From Gammaproteobacteria bacterium (GTDB taxonomy: Bacteria; Pseudomonadota; Gammaproteobacteria; Steroidobacterales; Woeseiaceae), in contig JAHEFG010000009.1 in the NCBI GenBank assembly GCA_024640305.1, positions 40,394-104,393 on the forward strand: a DNA stretch of 64,000 nt, in the 5' to 3' direction. The notes beneath the pieces were generated by a model. The model was not told the DNA's origin. It searched no databases and saw only the letters and a list, made by a program, of their open reading frames with translations. The position numbers and the translations under genes were made by a program. This document shows positions 26,838 through 36,638 of this stretch, piece after piece (position 1 is the first letter of the stretch; each line of letters starts with the position of its first letter).

Positions 26838-28091
26838 ATGGACCGTCGAGTTGAGAAGAAAGTCTCTCTGAGCAGCAAACTGGGTTACGTCGTTGCTGGC
26901 ATTGTGGCAATCGCGTTCGTTTGGTGGCTCGTTACCGCATTGATGGGTGGGCGCAGCCTGAGCGTTAATTCGGAGCGAATCGCCGTCTCCGAGGTGACAG
27001 AAGGTACTTTTGAGGATTTCATTCCGTTGCGCGGCCGGCTGGTGCCGAGAAGCACTGTCTATCTCGATGCGATCGAAGGCGGCCGGGTCGAAGAAATACT
27101 GCTGGAAGATGGGGCGCTGGTTGCGGCCGGTGACCCGATTGCGCGTTTGTCGAACACCAACCTGCAGCTTGAGGTGTTGGGTCGCGAAGCCGCCGTCACG
27201 GAGCAGCTCAACAACATGCGCACGATCGAGCTACAGCTTGAACAGAATCGCCTGTCGCACAAGCGCAATCTTGTCGAAATTGATTACCAGATCGTCCGCT
27301 TGACGCGCAGTATTGAGCGACAACGCGAATTGTTATCCAAGAACCTGGTGTCGCTTTCCGCTGTTGAAGATCTTGAAGATGAGCTCGCGTATTACCGCAA
27401 CAGGCGAGATGTGACGATCGAAAGTCAGGCGACGGATGCACGCATGCAGGAGCAGCAGTTGCAGCAGCTTCGGGATGCGGGCACGCAACTGCAGACAGGT
27501 CTCACATTCGCCAGGACTAACCTCGATGACCTCAGCGTCAAAGCACCTGTAGCTGGAAAATTATCGGGGTTCAATATTGAGATCGGCCAGTCGATTGAGC
27601 GCGGAGGCCGTCTGGGCCAGATTGATGATCCCGATGCTTACAAGCTGAATGTGCAGATCGATGAGTACTACCTGGGGCGTGTTGACCTGCAACAAGCTGC
27701 TGTCGTCGAAAATAACGGGCGTGAGCTAAGCCTCCAGGTGGCAAAAATCTATCCGCAGGTTAGTGCCGGGCAATTTGAAGTCGACATGATGTTTGATGAT
27801 GAGCCAATCGGTTTGCGTCGCGGTCAGACAATGCAATTGAGACTTCAGTTAGGTGACAACTCCAGCGCCATATTGATACCGAACGGCTCGTTCTATCAGG
27901 AAACCGGCGGCAACTGGATTTTCGTTGTCTCCGCAGATGGTACCGAGGCGATCAAGCGCAGCGTCAAACTAGGCCGCAGAAATACCGAATTCATAGAGGT
28001 TCTCGACGGGCTGGACCCTGGCGAGAAAGTCATTACATCACCGTACACAAGTTATGCCGGTATGGACCGTCTGACGCTCAGTCAAGATTGA
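26838..28091 (+). CDS. membrane-fusion (periplasmic adaptor) protein of an ABC exporter
   Basis: A 417-residue HlyD/MacA-type adaptor. The start at 26838 gives the family-typical N-terminus MDRRVEKK, followed by a membrane helix (GYVVAGIVAIAFVWWLVTAL). Next are a lipoyl-like half (AIEGGRVEEILLEDGALVAAGDPI), a coiled-coil hairpin (about residues 125-230), the second lipoyl half (VKAPVAGKLSGFNIEIGQ) and beta-barrel domains. It would link the permease to an outer-membrane channel, but no TolC-type gene is in the window. The operon is sigma-54 dependent. In-frame starts at 26742 and GTG 26772 are possible but would leave a very short leader or a weak ribosome site. Confidence 0.87.
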   Translation: MDRRVEKKVSLSSKLGYVVAGIVAIAFVWWLVTALMGGRSLSVNSERIAVSEVTEGTFEDFIPLRGRLVPRSTVYLDAIEGGRVEEILLEDGALVAAGDPIARLSNTNLQLEVLGREAAVTEQLNNMRTIELQLEQNRLSHKRNLVEIDYQIVRLTRSIERQRELLSKNLVSLSAVEDLEDELAYYRNRRDVTIESQATDARMQEQQLQQLRDAGTQLQTGLTFARTNLDDLSVKAPVAGKLSGFNIEIGQSIERGGRLGQIDDPDAYKLNVQIDEYYLGRVDLQQAAVVENNGRELSLQVAKIYPQVSAGQFEVDMMFDDEPIGLRRGQTMQLRLQLGDNSSAILIPNGSFYQETGGNWIFVVSADGTEAIKRSVKLGRRNTEFIEVLDGLDPGEKVITSPYTSYAGMDRLTLSQD

Positions 28092-28138
28092 GCTTCTTTG
28101 CGCGACGTATCACGACAAATCAGGAAGGGGAATAGAGA

Positions 28139-28819
28139 ATGCTAAAGCTACATGACCTATACAAAGTATATCGCACGGACGAAGTTGAAACCGTTGCACT
28201 CAACGGCGTCAACCTGGAGATCGAGCAAGGTGAATTTGTCGCCGTAATGGGGCCATCTGGCTGCGGAAAATCAACTCTGCTGAATATCGTCGGCATGCTC
28301 GACAATCCGTCTGACGGATCTTACTTCTTTCTTGATGAGGACGTCGCTGCATATTCGGAGGCCAGACTCAGCGCTATTCGCAAGAAAAATATCGGCTTCA
28401 TCTTCCAGAGCTTTAACCTGATTGAAGAGCTTAACGTTGCCGAGAACATTGAACTGGCACTGCTGTATCACAACATGCCGGCCGCGGAGCGGAGAAAGCG
28501 TGTTGCTGAGGTGATGGACAGGATGGGGATCGGTCACCGGGCCAGGCACATGCCTGGTCAACTGTCTGGTGGACAGCAACAACGTGTTGCTGTAGCACGC
28601 GCAGTCGTCGGTAATCAGCCGCTGATACTCGCGGATGAGCCGACGGGTAATCTCGATTCGGCCCATGGCCAGGAAGTCATGGAATTGCTCCGTTCACTCA
28701 ACAGAGAGGGGACAACTATTGTCATGGTGACGCACTCGCCATCGCATGCAGATTACGCGCGCCGTACGGTGAATCTCTTCGATGGTCATGTAGTGACCGA
28801 TGCAATGCGCGCAGCATAG
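28139..28819 (+). CDS. LolD/MacB-type ABC transporter ATPase
   Basis: A 226-residue ATPase with Walker A MGPSGCGKST, signature LSGGQQQRVAVARA, Walker B LILADEPTGNLDS and the switch histidine in VMVTHSP. LILADEPTGNLD is typical of the MacB/LolD/FtsE group that powers FtsX-type permeases. It follows the adaptor gene by 47 bases with a strong ribosome site (aggaagggga). It energises the permease encoded next; the exported substrate is unknown. Confidence 0.92.
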   Translation: MLKLHDLYKVYRTDEVETVALNGVNLEIEQGEFVAVMGPSGCGKSTLLNIVGMLDNPSDGSYFFLDEDVAAYSEARLSAIRKKNIGFIFQSFNLIEELNVAENIELALLYHNMPAAERRKRVAEVMDRMGIGHRARHMPGQLSGGQQQRVAVARAVVGNQPLILADEPTGNLDSAHGQEVMELLRSLNREGTTIVMVTHSPSHADYARRTVNLFDGHVVTDAMRAA

Positions 28820-28850
28820 CGACCAGCGGCTAATCAGGGCGGATAAACAA

Positions 28851-31280
28851 ATGTTTTGGAATAACGTAAAAATCGCGATCAGGAATTTGCGCAAGTACAA
28901 GTTGTACGCAGCCATCAATATTGCGGGGCTGGCAATCGGCCTGACAATCTATGTGTTCGGAGGCTTGCTCGTTACATACGAGAGTACTCACGACCTGTTC
29001 TTCAAAAATAGCGACAGGATCTACACGGTGGGGTCCGTCGCCGCACCGGAGCTGAACGTCGGAATCGATTTTCTGGACGCGGCTCATTCAGCCGTCGGGC
29101 CGATCATTGAGGCGGAGCTAACGGACGTTGAGGCCGTAGCGAGGATAATTGGCCAACAATATCTCGTGACGATGGGATCGGAGAGTTTTTATCAACAAAT
29201 CCGATTCGCGGATCCTTCGCTGCTAGAAATCTTTGATCTGGAGTACATTGATGGCGACAGCGGTGCGCTGAACGATCCCACGGGAGTAGTCATTTCCGAA
29301 ACTTCAGCAATCAAGTACTTCGGCAAAACCGATGCCGTGGGCGAAATCATTACGCTGGATAATGAATTCGATTTCTACGTTGCAGCAGTGATTAAGGATG
29401 TTCCACAGAATTCGCATTTCAACTCTATGCCAATCGGCGAAACAACGCTGGACATTATCGCTCCGCTCAAAGCATTGACTCGCTTGCGCGATTACGACGA
29501 GGCTGGAGAATGGGACAATCTGAGCCTGGGTAACCTGACGTACGTGCTGCTGCCGGATACGCTTGGCGAAGAATGGCTACAGCTGCAGATGGACGGAATT
29601 TTCGAACGCCATGTATCCGAGAAAATGCAAGAGGTCATCTCCGGCTTCTGGATCAACCCTCTGGCGCATGCAAATGTTGCCATTTGGGACAGCCTCGGCA
29701 TGCCCGTGATTATGGTTGTCCAGTTATTGAGCATTCTTGTGCTACTCGTCGCGTGTGTGAATTACACAAACCTTGCAACGGCACAGTCTCTGGGCCGTAG
29801 TCGTGAAGTTGGCATGCGCAAAACGATGGGCGCAGGTCAGGGGCAGTTGCTGGTGCAGTTCCTTGTAGAAAGCCTGGTGATAACGACGATAGCCATGCTT
29901 ATCGCGATTGCCGCTCTGGAAATTGTAATTCCGCTCTTTAATAACGCAGCGGACAAGGTAATGGCACTCAACTATGTTCGGACACTACCCTGGCTGATAG
30001 GTACAACTGCGATCGTCGGTATCTGTGCAGGCCTGTACCCGGCGTGGCTAATTACTCGCGCGAGTCCGATAGATGCATTGCGAGATGTTGCACGCAAAGG
30101 CAAGAAAGGTTCGACCGTACGTTCTTTCATGATTGGGGCGCAGTTTGCGATTTCGGCATTCATGTTATCTATCGTCGCAATTGTCTACATGCAGAACGAA
30201 AAGGTGAAAGACGCTAGTTATGAGTTCCCGCGATCGGAGATTTATGGATTGAACCGTCTCGGCATCGAAAGTATCCGAGACCGACTTGATACCTTGCGTT
30301 ACGAATTAGAGGCATTGCCGGATGTCGACAGTGTCGCCTTCTCTTCGCAGGTGCCCTATGAGCAAAACAATTCAACGACCAGTGTAACTGCAAAAGCCGG
30401 AGACGAGGCGGGGAAGCTCACTATTCAACTTTTGCGAATGTCACCGGAATTTCTTGCGACTTATGACATTCCGCTGCTGGCAGGTCGAAACCTGGATCGT
30501 GATATCGCCAATGACAAGTATGAGTATGAAGAGACCGAAGTATTGAATGTACTGGTAAATGAATTAGCACTGGATCACCTCGGCATCGCTTCGCCACAGG
30601 ACGCAATCAACCAGCGTTTTTATGACCTGGATGACTCCGATGCGTTAAGGGAGCTCGTAATCGTCGGCGTTGTGCCAACGCAGAACATCGTCGGCCTGTT
30701 CAATGAGGAAAAGCCCTGGTTTTATACCTACCAGCCGGAAACATTTCGTGTGGCGTCAATAAGAGTGACGAGCGGCAATATGATGGAAGCAGTTGAGGAT
30801 ATTGAAGGCGTATGGAAGCGCGTCATTCCCGAGTATCCGATGCAGGGCCGATTCCTGGATGAAGTATTCAATGATGTCTACCAGATTCTCAAATACATGA
30901 ATATGGCGCTAGCCGGGTTCGCGTTCGTGGCATTGTCTTTGGCGCTTATTGGTTTGTTTGGTTTGGCTGCTTTCATGGCTACACAGAGGACAAAGGAAAT
31001 CGGCGTGCGAAAAGTGCTTGGTGCAAATACGTTGCAAATCGCACGGTTACTCGTGTGGCAGTTTTCGCGGCCCGTGCTGTGGGCGCTGGCGCTGGCATTG
31101 CCGGCGGCGTATTTCGCGGCAAACGTCTATCTTGATTTCTTTGCTGATCGTATCAGCTCACCGATACTGGTTCTGCTGGTGGCAGGAGGAATTGCCGTCA
31201 TGTTCGCATGGGGGACCGTGGCAGGCCATGCGATTCGTATCGCGCGGGCAAACCCGATCCTGGCATTACGTTACGAGTGA
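28851..31280 (+). CDS. FtsX/MacB-like ABC permease with two periplasmic domains
   Basis: An 809-residue permease. The start at 28851 (MFWNNVKIAIRNLRKYKLYA) is chosen over an in-frame ATG at 28800 that lies inside the ATPase gene. A first helix (residues 20-43) precedes a MacB-type periplasmic domain, then three helices with GMRKTMGAGQGQLLVQFLVES. A second helix, periplasmic domain and three-helix FtsX unit follow, with the same motif near the end (GVRKVLGANTLQIARLL). This doubled eight-helix layout matches exporters such as those near MacB, which act by mechanotransmission. Targets could be peptides, lipids or lipoproteins. There is no outer-membrane partner gene nearby. Confidence 0.87.
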   Translation: MFWNNVKIAIRNLRKYKLYAAINIAGLAIGLTIYVFGGLLVTYESTHDLFFKNSDRIYTVGSVAAPELNVGIDFLDAAHSAVGPIIEAELTDVEAVARIIGQQYLVTMGSESFYQQIRFADPSLLEIFDLEYIDGDSGALNDPTGVVISETSAIKYFGKTDAVGEIITLDNEFDFYVAAVIKDVPQNSHFNSMPIGETTLDIIAPLKALTRLRDYDEAGEWDNLSLGNLTYVLLPDTLGEEWLQLQMDGIFERHVSEKMQEVISGFWINPLAHANVAIWDSLGMPVIMVVQLLSILVLLVACVNYTNLATAQSLGRSREVGMRKTMGAGQGQLLVQFLVESLVITTIAMLIAIAALEIVIPLFNNAADKVMALNYVRTLPWLIGTTAIVGICAGLYPAWLITRASPIDALRDVARKGKKGSTVRSFMIGAQFAISAFMLSIVAIVYMQNEKVKDASYEFPRSEIYGLNRLGIESIRDRLDTLRYELEALPDVDSVAFSSQVPYEQNNSTTSVTAKAGDEAGKLTIQLLRMSPEFLATYDIPLLAGRNLDRDIANDKYEYEETEVLNVLVNELALDHLGIASPQDAINQRFYDLDDSDALRELVIVGVVPTQNIVGLFNEEKPWFYTYQPETFRVASIRVTSGNMMEAVEDIEGVWKRVIPEYPMQGRFLDEVFNDVYQILKYMNMALAGFAFVALSLALIGLFGLAAFMATQRTKEIGVRKVLGANTLQIARLLVWQFSRPVLWALALALPAAYFAANVYLDFFADRISSPILVLLVAGGIAVMFAWGTVAGHAIRIARANPILALRYE

Positions 31281-31290
31281 CGCTGCGCGC

Positions 31291-32697
31291 CTAGCGCTGG
31301 TAATGATCTTCGAGTACTTGCGCGACACAGCTTGTCAGTCGCTTGCCGGTTTCGATGTGCAAGAACTCATTGGGGCCGTGGGCATTTGATTTCGGGCCGA
31401 GCAGGCCCGTTATCAGGAACTGCGCATCCGGGAACTTCTCGCCAAGCATCCCCATGAAAGGGATTGTGCCGCCTGTTCCCATGTACATTGACGGCTTGCC
31501 GAAGAATGCCTGCGACGCTTTTTGCATCGACACTTCAAGCCACTCGGCAACCGGCGGCGCATCCCAGCCGGCCATTGTCGACTCGACCTCGAACTCAACC
31601 TTGCACAATGGCGGCGTATCGGCGTCGAGTATTCCTTTTACAGCTGCGGCTGCCTCATCGGCGTCACAGGTGGGAGGAAGCCGGAACGACAGTTTCAATT
31701 TGTTAAAGGGTAACTGCACGTTGCCAGCATTAACCATGTCGGGGAGACCCTCGGCACCGGTGATGCTAAGGGTAGGTCGCCAGGTATTGTTGAGTAACAA
31801 TTCGTAGTCGGACTCAGCGGGAGCTGGATCGTCCACTGCCCAGGGGTATTTCCGATAGACCATGTCGCCGAGCGTTGCTGCGGCTTTCTTGGCTTGCTCG
31901 ACGCGTTGTTCGGGGATGTCTACATGCAATGCGCGCGCAATGACCTGTCCGCTTGATTCATCCTCAATACGGCTGAGCAATTTGCGCAAAACGCGAAAGC
32001 TTGACGGGACGATACCGCTTGCCGATCCTGAGTGGACGCCTTCCGTAAGGACATCGGCGCGCAGCGTGCCGGTAAGGTTGCCGCGCAAGGATGTCGTGCA
32101 CCACAGCTGCTCGTAATTGCCACACTCGGCGTCGAGGCAAACGACGAGATCGGGCGAACCGATACGATCTTCGAGTTTTTCGATGTAGTAGGGCAGATCG
32201 AAACTGCCGCTTTCCTCGCAGCCTTCGACAAGAACAATACAATGTGCGTGTGGAATACCCTGTTCCTGCAAGGCGCGAATTGCAGTTAGCGAACCGAATG
32301 TTGCATAGCCGTCATCCGCACCACCTCTCCCATACAATTTTCCGTCCTTGATGACCGGTGTCCAGGGGTCGAGGTCGTCGTCCCAGCCACTAAACTCGGG
32401 TTGCTTGTCGTAATGGCCGTACAACAGTACGACATCGTCTGATTGGCCGGGAATGTCGATGAACAACAATGGCGTGCGGCCCTCGATGCGGACGATCTCA
32501 ATTTGCATGCCTTGTATCGGCTGCTTCTGCGCCCAGGCCTCGAGCATTTTCACGGCCTGATCCATGTGTCCATGGGCTTCCCAGTCCGGGTCAAAGTTAG
32601 GTGACTTGTTGGGGACTTTGATGTACTCGGATATCTCCGGGATGATTGAAGCGTCCCACATTTCGCTAACGAAACTTGCTGTCTTGTTGTTATCCAT
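31291..32697 (-). CDS. M20-family dipeptidase (CNDP-like)
   Basis: A 468-residue cytoplasmic zinc peptidase of the M20 family. The metal sites are visible: LLYGHYDKQP with the first zinc histidine and a catalytic aspartate, GRGGADDGYA with the bridging aspartate, and VEGCEESGSFD with the catalytic glutamate pair. The lid domain lies at about residues 205-370. The motif order resembles carnosine-type dipeptidases (CNDP). It is the last gene of a four-gene minus-strand operon with a beta-alanine-type transaminase and mmsA, spaced 18 bases from the MBL gene, so a beta-alanyl dipeptide such as carnosine is an attractive but unproven substrate. No signal peptide. Confidence 0.87.
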   Translation of the reverse strand: MDNNKTASFVSEMWDASIIPEISEYIKVPNKSPNFDPDWEAHGHMDQAVKMLEAWAQKQPIQGMQIEIVRIEGRTPLLFIDIPGQSDDVVLLYGHYDKQPEFSGWDDDLDPWTPVIKDGKLYGRGGADDGYATFGSLTAIRALQEQGIPHAHCIVLVEGCEESGSFDLPYYIEKLEDRIGSPDLVVCLDAECGNYEQLWCTTSLRGNLTGTLRADVLTEGVHSGSASGIVPSSFRVLRKLLSRIEDESSGQVIARALHVDIPEQRVEQAKKAAATLGDMVYRKYPWAVDDPAPAESDYELLLNNTWRPTLSITGAEGLPDMVNAGNVQLPFNKLKLSFRLPPTCDADEAAAAVKGILDADTPPLCKVEFEVESTMAGWDAPPVAEWLEVSMQKASQAFFGKPSMYMGTGGTIPFMGMLGEKFPDAQFLITGLLGPKSNAHGPNEFLHIETGKRLTSCVAQVLEDHYQR

Positions 32698-32715
32698 ACG
32701 ATTCAGTCTGCCTGG

Positions 32716-33597
32716 TTATTCGGCGCCAGCCGTTAGTGATCGGTAAAGTGTGGTCGTCATGCGCTCGGTCGAAATAAAGCCCCAATTCCATTCTTCGTGA
32801 TAATCGGCCAGAGGATTGGCGGCAAGAACCTCGTCCTGTGTTTTGCCCTGGTCCACGAGTACTTTGATGCGTGCTTCCGCATCGATGAGCATGTCCAGCG
32901 CAACCTGCAAGTCGGCTTTGCTGGCCAGCGGTCCGTGTCCCGGAATGATGATCGTGTCATCGTCAGCAAGAGCGATGATTCTGCGTTGACCGGCAACATA
33001 CCCGGCAACGCTGCCACCATTGTCGAGGTCGATGAACGGAAACAGATAGTTGAAATGCAGGTCGGCGGCATGAATGACGTTGACCTCCGGAAACTGAATG
33101 GCGGCATCGCCATCTGTATGCGCCGCGGCTATGTGAAATACTTTTGCAGTATGGCCGCCGGCGTGGAACGTTACTTCGTCAGAAAACGTGATATGTGGCA
33201 GGCCATCAATGCCGCCCGCCAAAGTTGCGTCAGTTTCGAGGCGCTTGCGGATATTGTCGTGCGCAATAACTACGGCACCGGCGTTGGCATATGCGGCGTT
33301 GCTGCCAACGTGATCGCCGTGAACATGCGTATTAATAACGAAGTCGACCGGTCGACCGGCGATGTCTGCGACAGATTCGATCAGGGCAGCGGCAATGGGT
33401 TCGACTCCGTCGTCGATAAGAACCACCTGATCATCGCCGACAAGCAAGGTGATGTTGCCACCAGCAAAGCCGTCAGCCCCCTCAACCAGGTAGATGCCGG
33501 GAACCACTTCGGAAGACTTTATGGACGTCGCGAACTCCTGTGCATTGCTGGCGAAAGCCCAACTAAGAAGTCCGAAAGTCAGTAATGTCCTCTGCAT
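32716..33597 (-). CDS. exported metallo-beta-lactamase-fold hydrolase
   Basis: A 293-residue protein with a signal peptide (RTLLTFGLLSWAFASNAQ). The MBL metal motif NTHVHGDHVGSN is intact, with a second-site histidine in IAAAHTDGDA and a last one in IIPGHGPLA. It resembles the family of periplasmic MBL-fold hydrolases often annotated as cyclase or quinoprotein-linked hydrolases, not true beta-lactamases. The substrate is unknown. Spacing is 17 bases after mmsA and 18 before the dipeptidase gene, so it is likely cotranscribed. Why a periplasmic enzyme sits in this catabolic operon is not clear. Confidence 0.82.
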   Translation of the reverse strand: MQRTLLTFGLLSWAFASNAQEFATSIKSSEVVPGIYLVEGADGFAGGNITLLVGDDQVVLIDDGVEPIAAALIESVADIAGRPVDFVINTHVHGDHVGSNAAYANAGAVVIAHDNIRKRLETDATLAGGIDGLPHITFSDEVTFHAGGHTAKVFHIAAAHTDGDAAIQFPEVNVIHAADLHFNYLFPFIDLDNGGSVAGYVAGQRRIIALADDDTIIIPGHGPLASKADLQVALDMLIDAEARIKVLVDQGKTQDEVLAANPLADYHEEWNWGFISTERMTTTLYRSLTAGAE

Positions 33598-33614
33598 ACT
33601 GGTTATCCTTGATT

Positions 33615-35144
33615 CTATTGGTTGCTCGGGAACGAAAACTGAGCCTTCTCACGCACGCCACCTGACGGCCATCTCTGGGTAATTGTTTTCCGTCGTGTGT
33701 AGAAGCGTACACTGTCAGGGCCGTAGGCGTACAGGTCGCCGAACAACGAGCGTTTCCAGCCACCGAAGCTGTGCAGAGCCACCGGCACAGGCAGCGGCAC
33801 ATTGATGCCAACCATGCCGACCCTGATATTGTCTGCGAAATAGCGTGCGGCCTCGCCGTCGCGGGTGAAGATGCAGGTACCGTTGCCGTATTCGTGATCG
33901 TCGATGAGTTGCATGGCCTGTTCCTGCGACTCGGCGCGCACAACGCAAAGCACCGGCCCAAAAATTTCTTCCTGGTAGATGCGCATGTCGGATGTCACGT
34001 TGTCGAACAGGCAGCCACCCAGGAAGTAGCCATTTTCGTGTCCCTCGACAACGAGGCCGCGGCCATCAACGACGAGGTCAGCGCCTTCTTTCACGCCGAG
34101 GTCGACGTAGCCTTTTACTTTGTCATAGTGGTCCTGAGTGATTAACGGACCCATGTTGTTGCACGCATCCGTACCGTTCCCTACTTTCAGTTCCTGCAGC
34201 TCGGCTCTGAGCTTGTCAACGACCGTGTCAGCTGTTTTCTCACCAACGCAGACCGCGACTGAAATTGCCATGCAGCGTTCGCCGCAGGAGCCAAATGCAG
34301 CACCCATGAGGGCGCGGACGGTGTTGTCGATGTCTGCGTCCGGCATGATGATCGCGTGATTCTTGGCACCACCAAGCGCCTGTACACGTTTGCCGTTTTT
34401 TGTTCCGGTCGAATAAATGTACTCGGCGATAGGCGTTGACCCGACAAAGCTGATCGCCTGTACGCGAGGGTCCTCGAGTAAGGTGTCCACGGCCTCTTTG
34501 TCGCCATTGACGACATTGAAAACGCCGTCAGGTAAGCCGGCTTCCTTGAGCAGGTGTGCGACGAGCATTGGCGCGCTGGGGTCTTTCTCAGATGGTTTGA
34601 GCACGAACGTATTGCCGCAGGCAATAGCCATCGGAAACATCCACATGGGAACCATCGCCGGGAAGTTGAACGGCGTGATACCTGCGACAACGCCGATCGG
34701 CTGGAGCTCGGACCAGCTATCAATATCGGGTCCAACATTCTTGGTGTATTCGCCCTTGAGCAACTCTCCGATACCGCAGGCATAGTCGACAACCTCAACA
34801 CCGCGGCCGAATTCACCCATGGCGTCATCCAGTACTTTGCCGTGCTCGTTTGTCAGGGCCGCCACAACCTCTTCAGCATGCTCCTCGAGCAAGTACTTGA
34901 AGCGGAACATGATTTTCGCGCGTTTTGCCGGAGGCGTATTGCGCCACGCGGGGAAAGCAGATTCGGCGGCCGCGATAGCTTCTTCGACGGTGGCTTTCGA
35001 CGCCATCGCCACGTGTCTGCTCACCTCGCCGGTCGCCGGGTTCATGACCGGCAGCGGGCGATTGTCATCCGCGACATCGGCGCCATTGATGAAATGGCCG
35101 ACGATTTTTTTAACGTCGGCGTGGTTGGAGGACTGAGTGTTCAT
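33615..35144 (-). CDS. mmsA: methylmalonate/malonate-semialdehyde dehydrogenase (CoA-acylating)
   Basis: A 509-residue aldehyde dehydrogenase. The MmsA signatures are present: PFNFPAMVPMWMFP for NAD binding, the catalytic cysteine in FGSCGERCMA, and the C-terminal segment TQRWPSGG. It turns malonate semialdehyde or methylmalonate semialdehyde into acetyl-CoA or propionyl-CoA with release of CO2, in the cytoplasm. It follows the omega-transaminase gene by 21 bases, which points to malonate semialdehyde made from beta-alanine as the main substrate. Valine breakdown is the alternative; no other valine-pathway genes are here. Confidence 0.93.
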   Translation of the reverse strand: MNTQSSNHADVKKIVGHFINGADVADDNRPLPVMNPATGEVSRHVAMASKATVEEAIAAAESAFPAWRNTPPAKRAKIMFRFKYLLEEHAEEVVAALTNEHGKVLDDAMGEFGRGVEVVDYACGIGELLKGEYTKNVGPDIDSWSELQPIGVVAGITPFNFPAMVPMWMFPMAIACGNTFVLKPSEKDPSAPMLVAHLLKEAGLPDGVFNVVNGDKEAVDTLLEDPRVQAISFVGSTPIAEYIYSTGTKNGKRVQALGGAKNHAIIMPDADIDNTVRALMGAAFGSCGERCMAISVAVCVGEKTADTVVDKLRAELQELKVGNGTDACNNMGPLITQDHYDKVKGYVDLGVKEGADLVVDGRGLVVEGHENGYFLGGCLFDNVTSDMRIYQEEIFGPVLCVVRAESQEQAMQLIDDHEYGNGTCIFTRDGEAARYFADNIRVGMVGINVPLPVPVALHSFGGWKRSLFGDLYAYGPDSVRFYTRRKTITQRWPSGGVREKAQFSFPSNQ

Positions 35145-35165
35145 CGAATCTCCTGCTTCATGCGT

Positions 35166-36482
35166 TCATTCGATCGAGTCGATAACTCGCCGAACCGCTT
35201 CAAATGATTGTTGCATTTCGTCCGGCCTCGAATTCAGGAACGGCGCAAATTGCAGAGTATCCATGCCATTACGGACAACCAGGTGTTCATCCCAAAAACA
35301 CTTCTTATGCACCTCGAGGCCCCGCGCACCAGGCGCCCCATCACGTGGTGCCATTTCGATGGCGCCCATCAAACCGATCGTTCGAACATCGACAACATGC
35401 TTGTGGTCTTCGAACGAGTGCAACAGGTCCTCAAAGGGCTTCTCGAGCGCTGTCGCCTGTTCGAACGTCCCCTCTTCCTTGTACACGTCTATTGCAGCGA
35501 GCCCCGCCGCGGCCGCAACCGGATGTCCGGAATAAGTATAACCGTGGAATAGCTCGATCATGGGTTCAGGACCCTGCATGAACGCATTGTAGACGGAGTC
35601 ACGAACCAGCACAGCGCCCATCGGAATGACGCCGTTTGTCAGGCCTTTTGCGGTAGTGATGATGTCAGGAATTACGCCGAAACGATCTGGCGCGAACGGC
35701 TTGCCCAGCCTGCCAAACGCCGTAATCACCTCATCGAAGATCAGTAAAATGCCATGACGGTCACAGATTTCCCTGAGTTTTTCGAGGTAGCCGACTGGCG
35801 GCGGCAAAATGCCAGTCGAACCGGCAACCGGCTCAACGATCACGGCCGCAATATTGCTGCCGTCGTGAAGCGCGGCAAGGCGCTCGAGGTCGTCGGCCAG
35901 GTGTGCGCCCCATTCAGGTTGTCCGCGTGAATACGCCGAGTGTTCAAGGTTAAATGTGTGCCGGATGTGATCTACGCCGGGAATCAGGTTGGCGCTGAAC
36001 ATTTTTCGGTTGGGTACGATGCCACCTACCGACATGCCGCCGAAGTTGACACCGTGATACGCACGTTCACGGCCTATTAACCGCGTACGATTACCTTCGC
36101 CGCGCGCGCGGTGAAAGCCCAGGGCAATCTTGAGCGCTGTGTCGACCGACTCAGAGCCGGAATTTGTGAAGAAGCACTGGGTGAATCCTTCCGGAGCCAT
36201 ATCAACAATGCGTTCGGCCAGCGCGAATGCCTTGTCGTTACTCATCTGAAACGTCATTGCGAAGTCGAGCTGGGCCACCTGCTTCTGGACGGCTTCTACG
36301 ATCTTCGGGTGGCAGTGCCCGACGCCTGATGTCCAGAGCCCGGAGAACGTGTCATAGAGCTGCGTACCGTCGTTGGTGGTGTAGTGATGGCCGGATGCAC
36401 CGCTGATGATGCGCGGGTTCTTCTTGAAGTCACGATTGGCCGTGAATGGCATCCAGAAAGCATTGGTATCGGGGGCGCTCAT
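35166..36482 (-). CDS. omega-amino acid:pyruvate transaminase (class III)
   Basis: A 438-residue PLP enzyme of aminotransferase class III. The motif LLIFDEVITAFGRLG contains the cofactor-ring aspartate, and ITTAKGLTNG the Schiff-base lysine. The N-terminus (NAFWMPFTANRDFKKNPRI) is close to that of beta-alanine/omega-amino acid:pyruvate transaminases. It moves the terminal amino group of beta-alanine or a similar amine to pyruvate, giving malonate semialdehyde and alanine. It is the first gene of the minus-strand operon and is divergent from an XRE-cupin regulator, 156 bases away. Taurine:pyruvate transaminase is a related alternative, of interest in a sulfur-using organism, but mmsA next door favours beta-alanine. 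Confidence 0.88.
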   Translation of the reverse strand: MSAPDTNAFWMPFTANRDFKKNPRIISGASGHHYTTNDGTQLYDTFSGLWTSGVGHCHPKIVEAVQKQVAQLDFAMTFQMSNDKAFALAERIVDMAPEGFTQCFFTNSGSESVDTALKIALGFHRARGEGNRTRLIGRERAYHGVNFGGMSVGGIVPNRKMFSANLIPGVDHIRHTFNLEHSAYSRGQPEWGAHLADDLERLAALHDGSNIAAVIVEPVAGSTGILPPPVGYLEKLREICDRHGILLIFDEVITAFGRLGKPFAPDRFGVIPDIITTAKGLTNGVIPMGAVLVRDSVYNAFMQGPEPMIELFHGYTYSGHPVAAAAGLAAIDVYKEEGTFEQATALEKPFEDLLHSFEDHKHVVDVRTIGLMGAIEMAPRDGAPGARGLEVHKKCFWDEHLVVRNGMDTLQFAPFLNSRPDEMQQSFEAVRRVIDSIE

Positions 36483-36602
36483 TGCGGGCAGTCTCCAGGC
36501 GGGTGAACAAGGTAGCTAAGTGTAATGGCGACCAGCTATGTTAAACAATCGGTTAGCTGCTTAATAGTAAGTCATTGATTTATTTAATGAGTGACAAAAA
36601 AA

Positions 36603-36620
36603 TGTTAACTTTAGTAAACA
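36603..36620. promoter_or_regulatory. operator-like dyad in the divergent promoter region
   Basis: An 18-base palindrome, TGTTAACTTTAGTAAACA, with perfectly paired arms TGTTnACT and AGTnAACA. It lies 18 bases ahead of the XRE-cupin ATG and 120 bases from the divergent transaminase gene. A related TGTTAAACA occurs at 36539-36547. Both sit in the AT-rich gap, as expected for sites bound by the adjacent regulator. Confidence 0.5.
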
Positions 36621-36638
36621 CTTTTCGAGGTTTTCACG

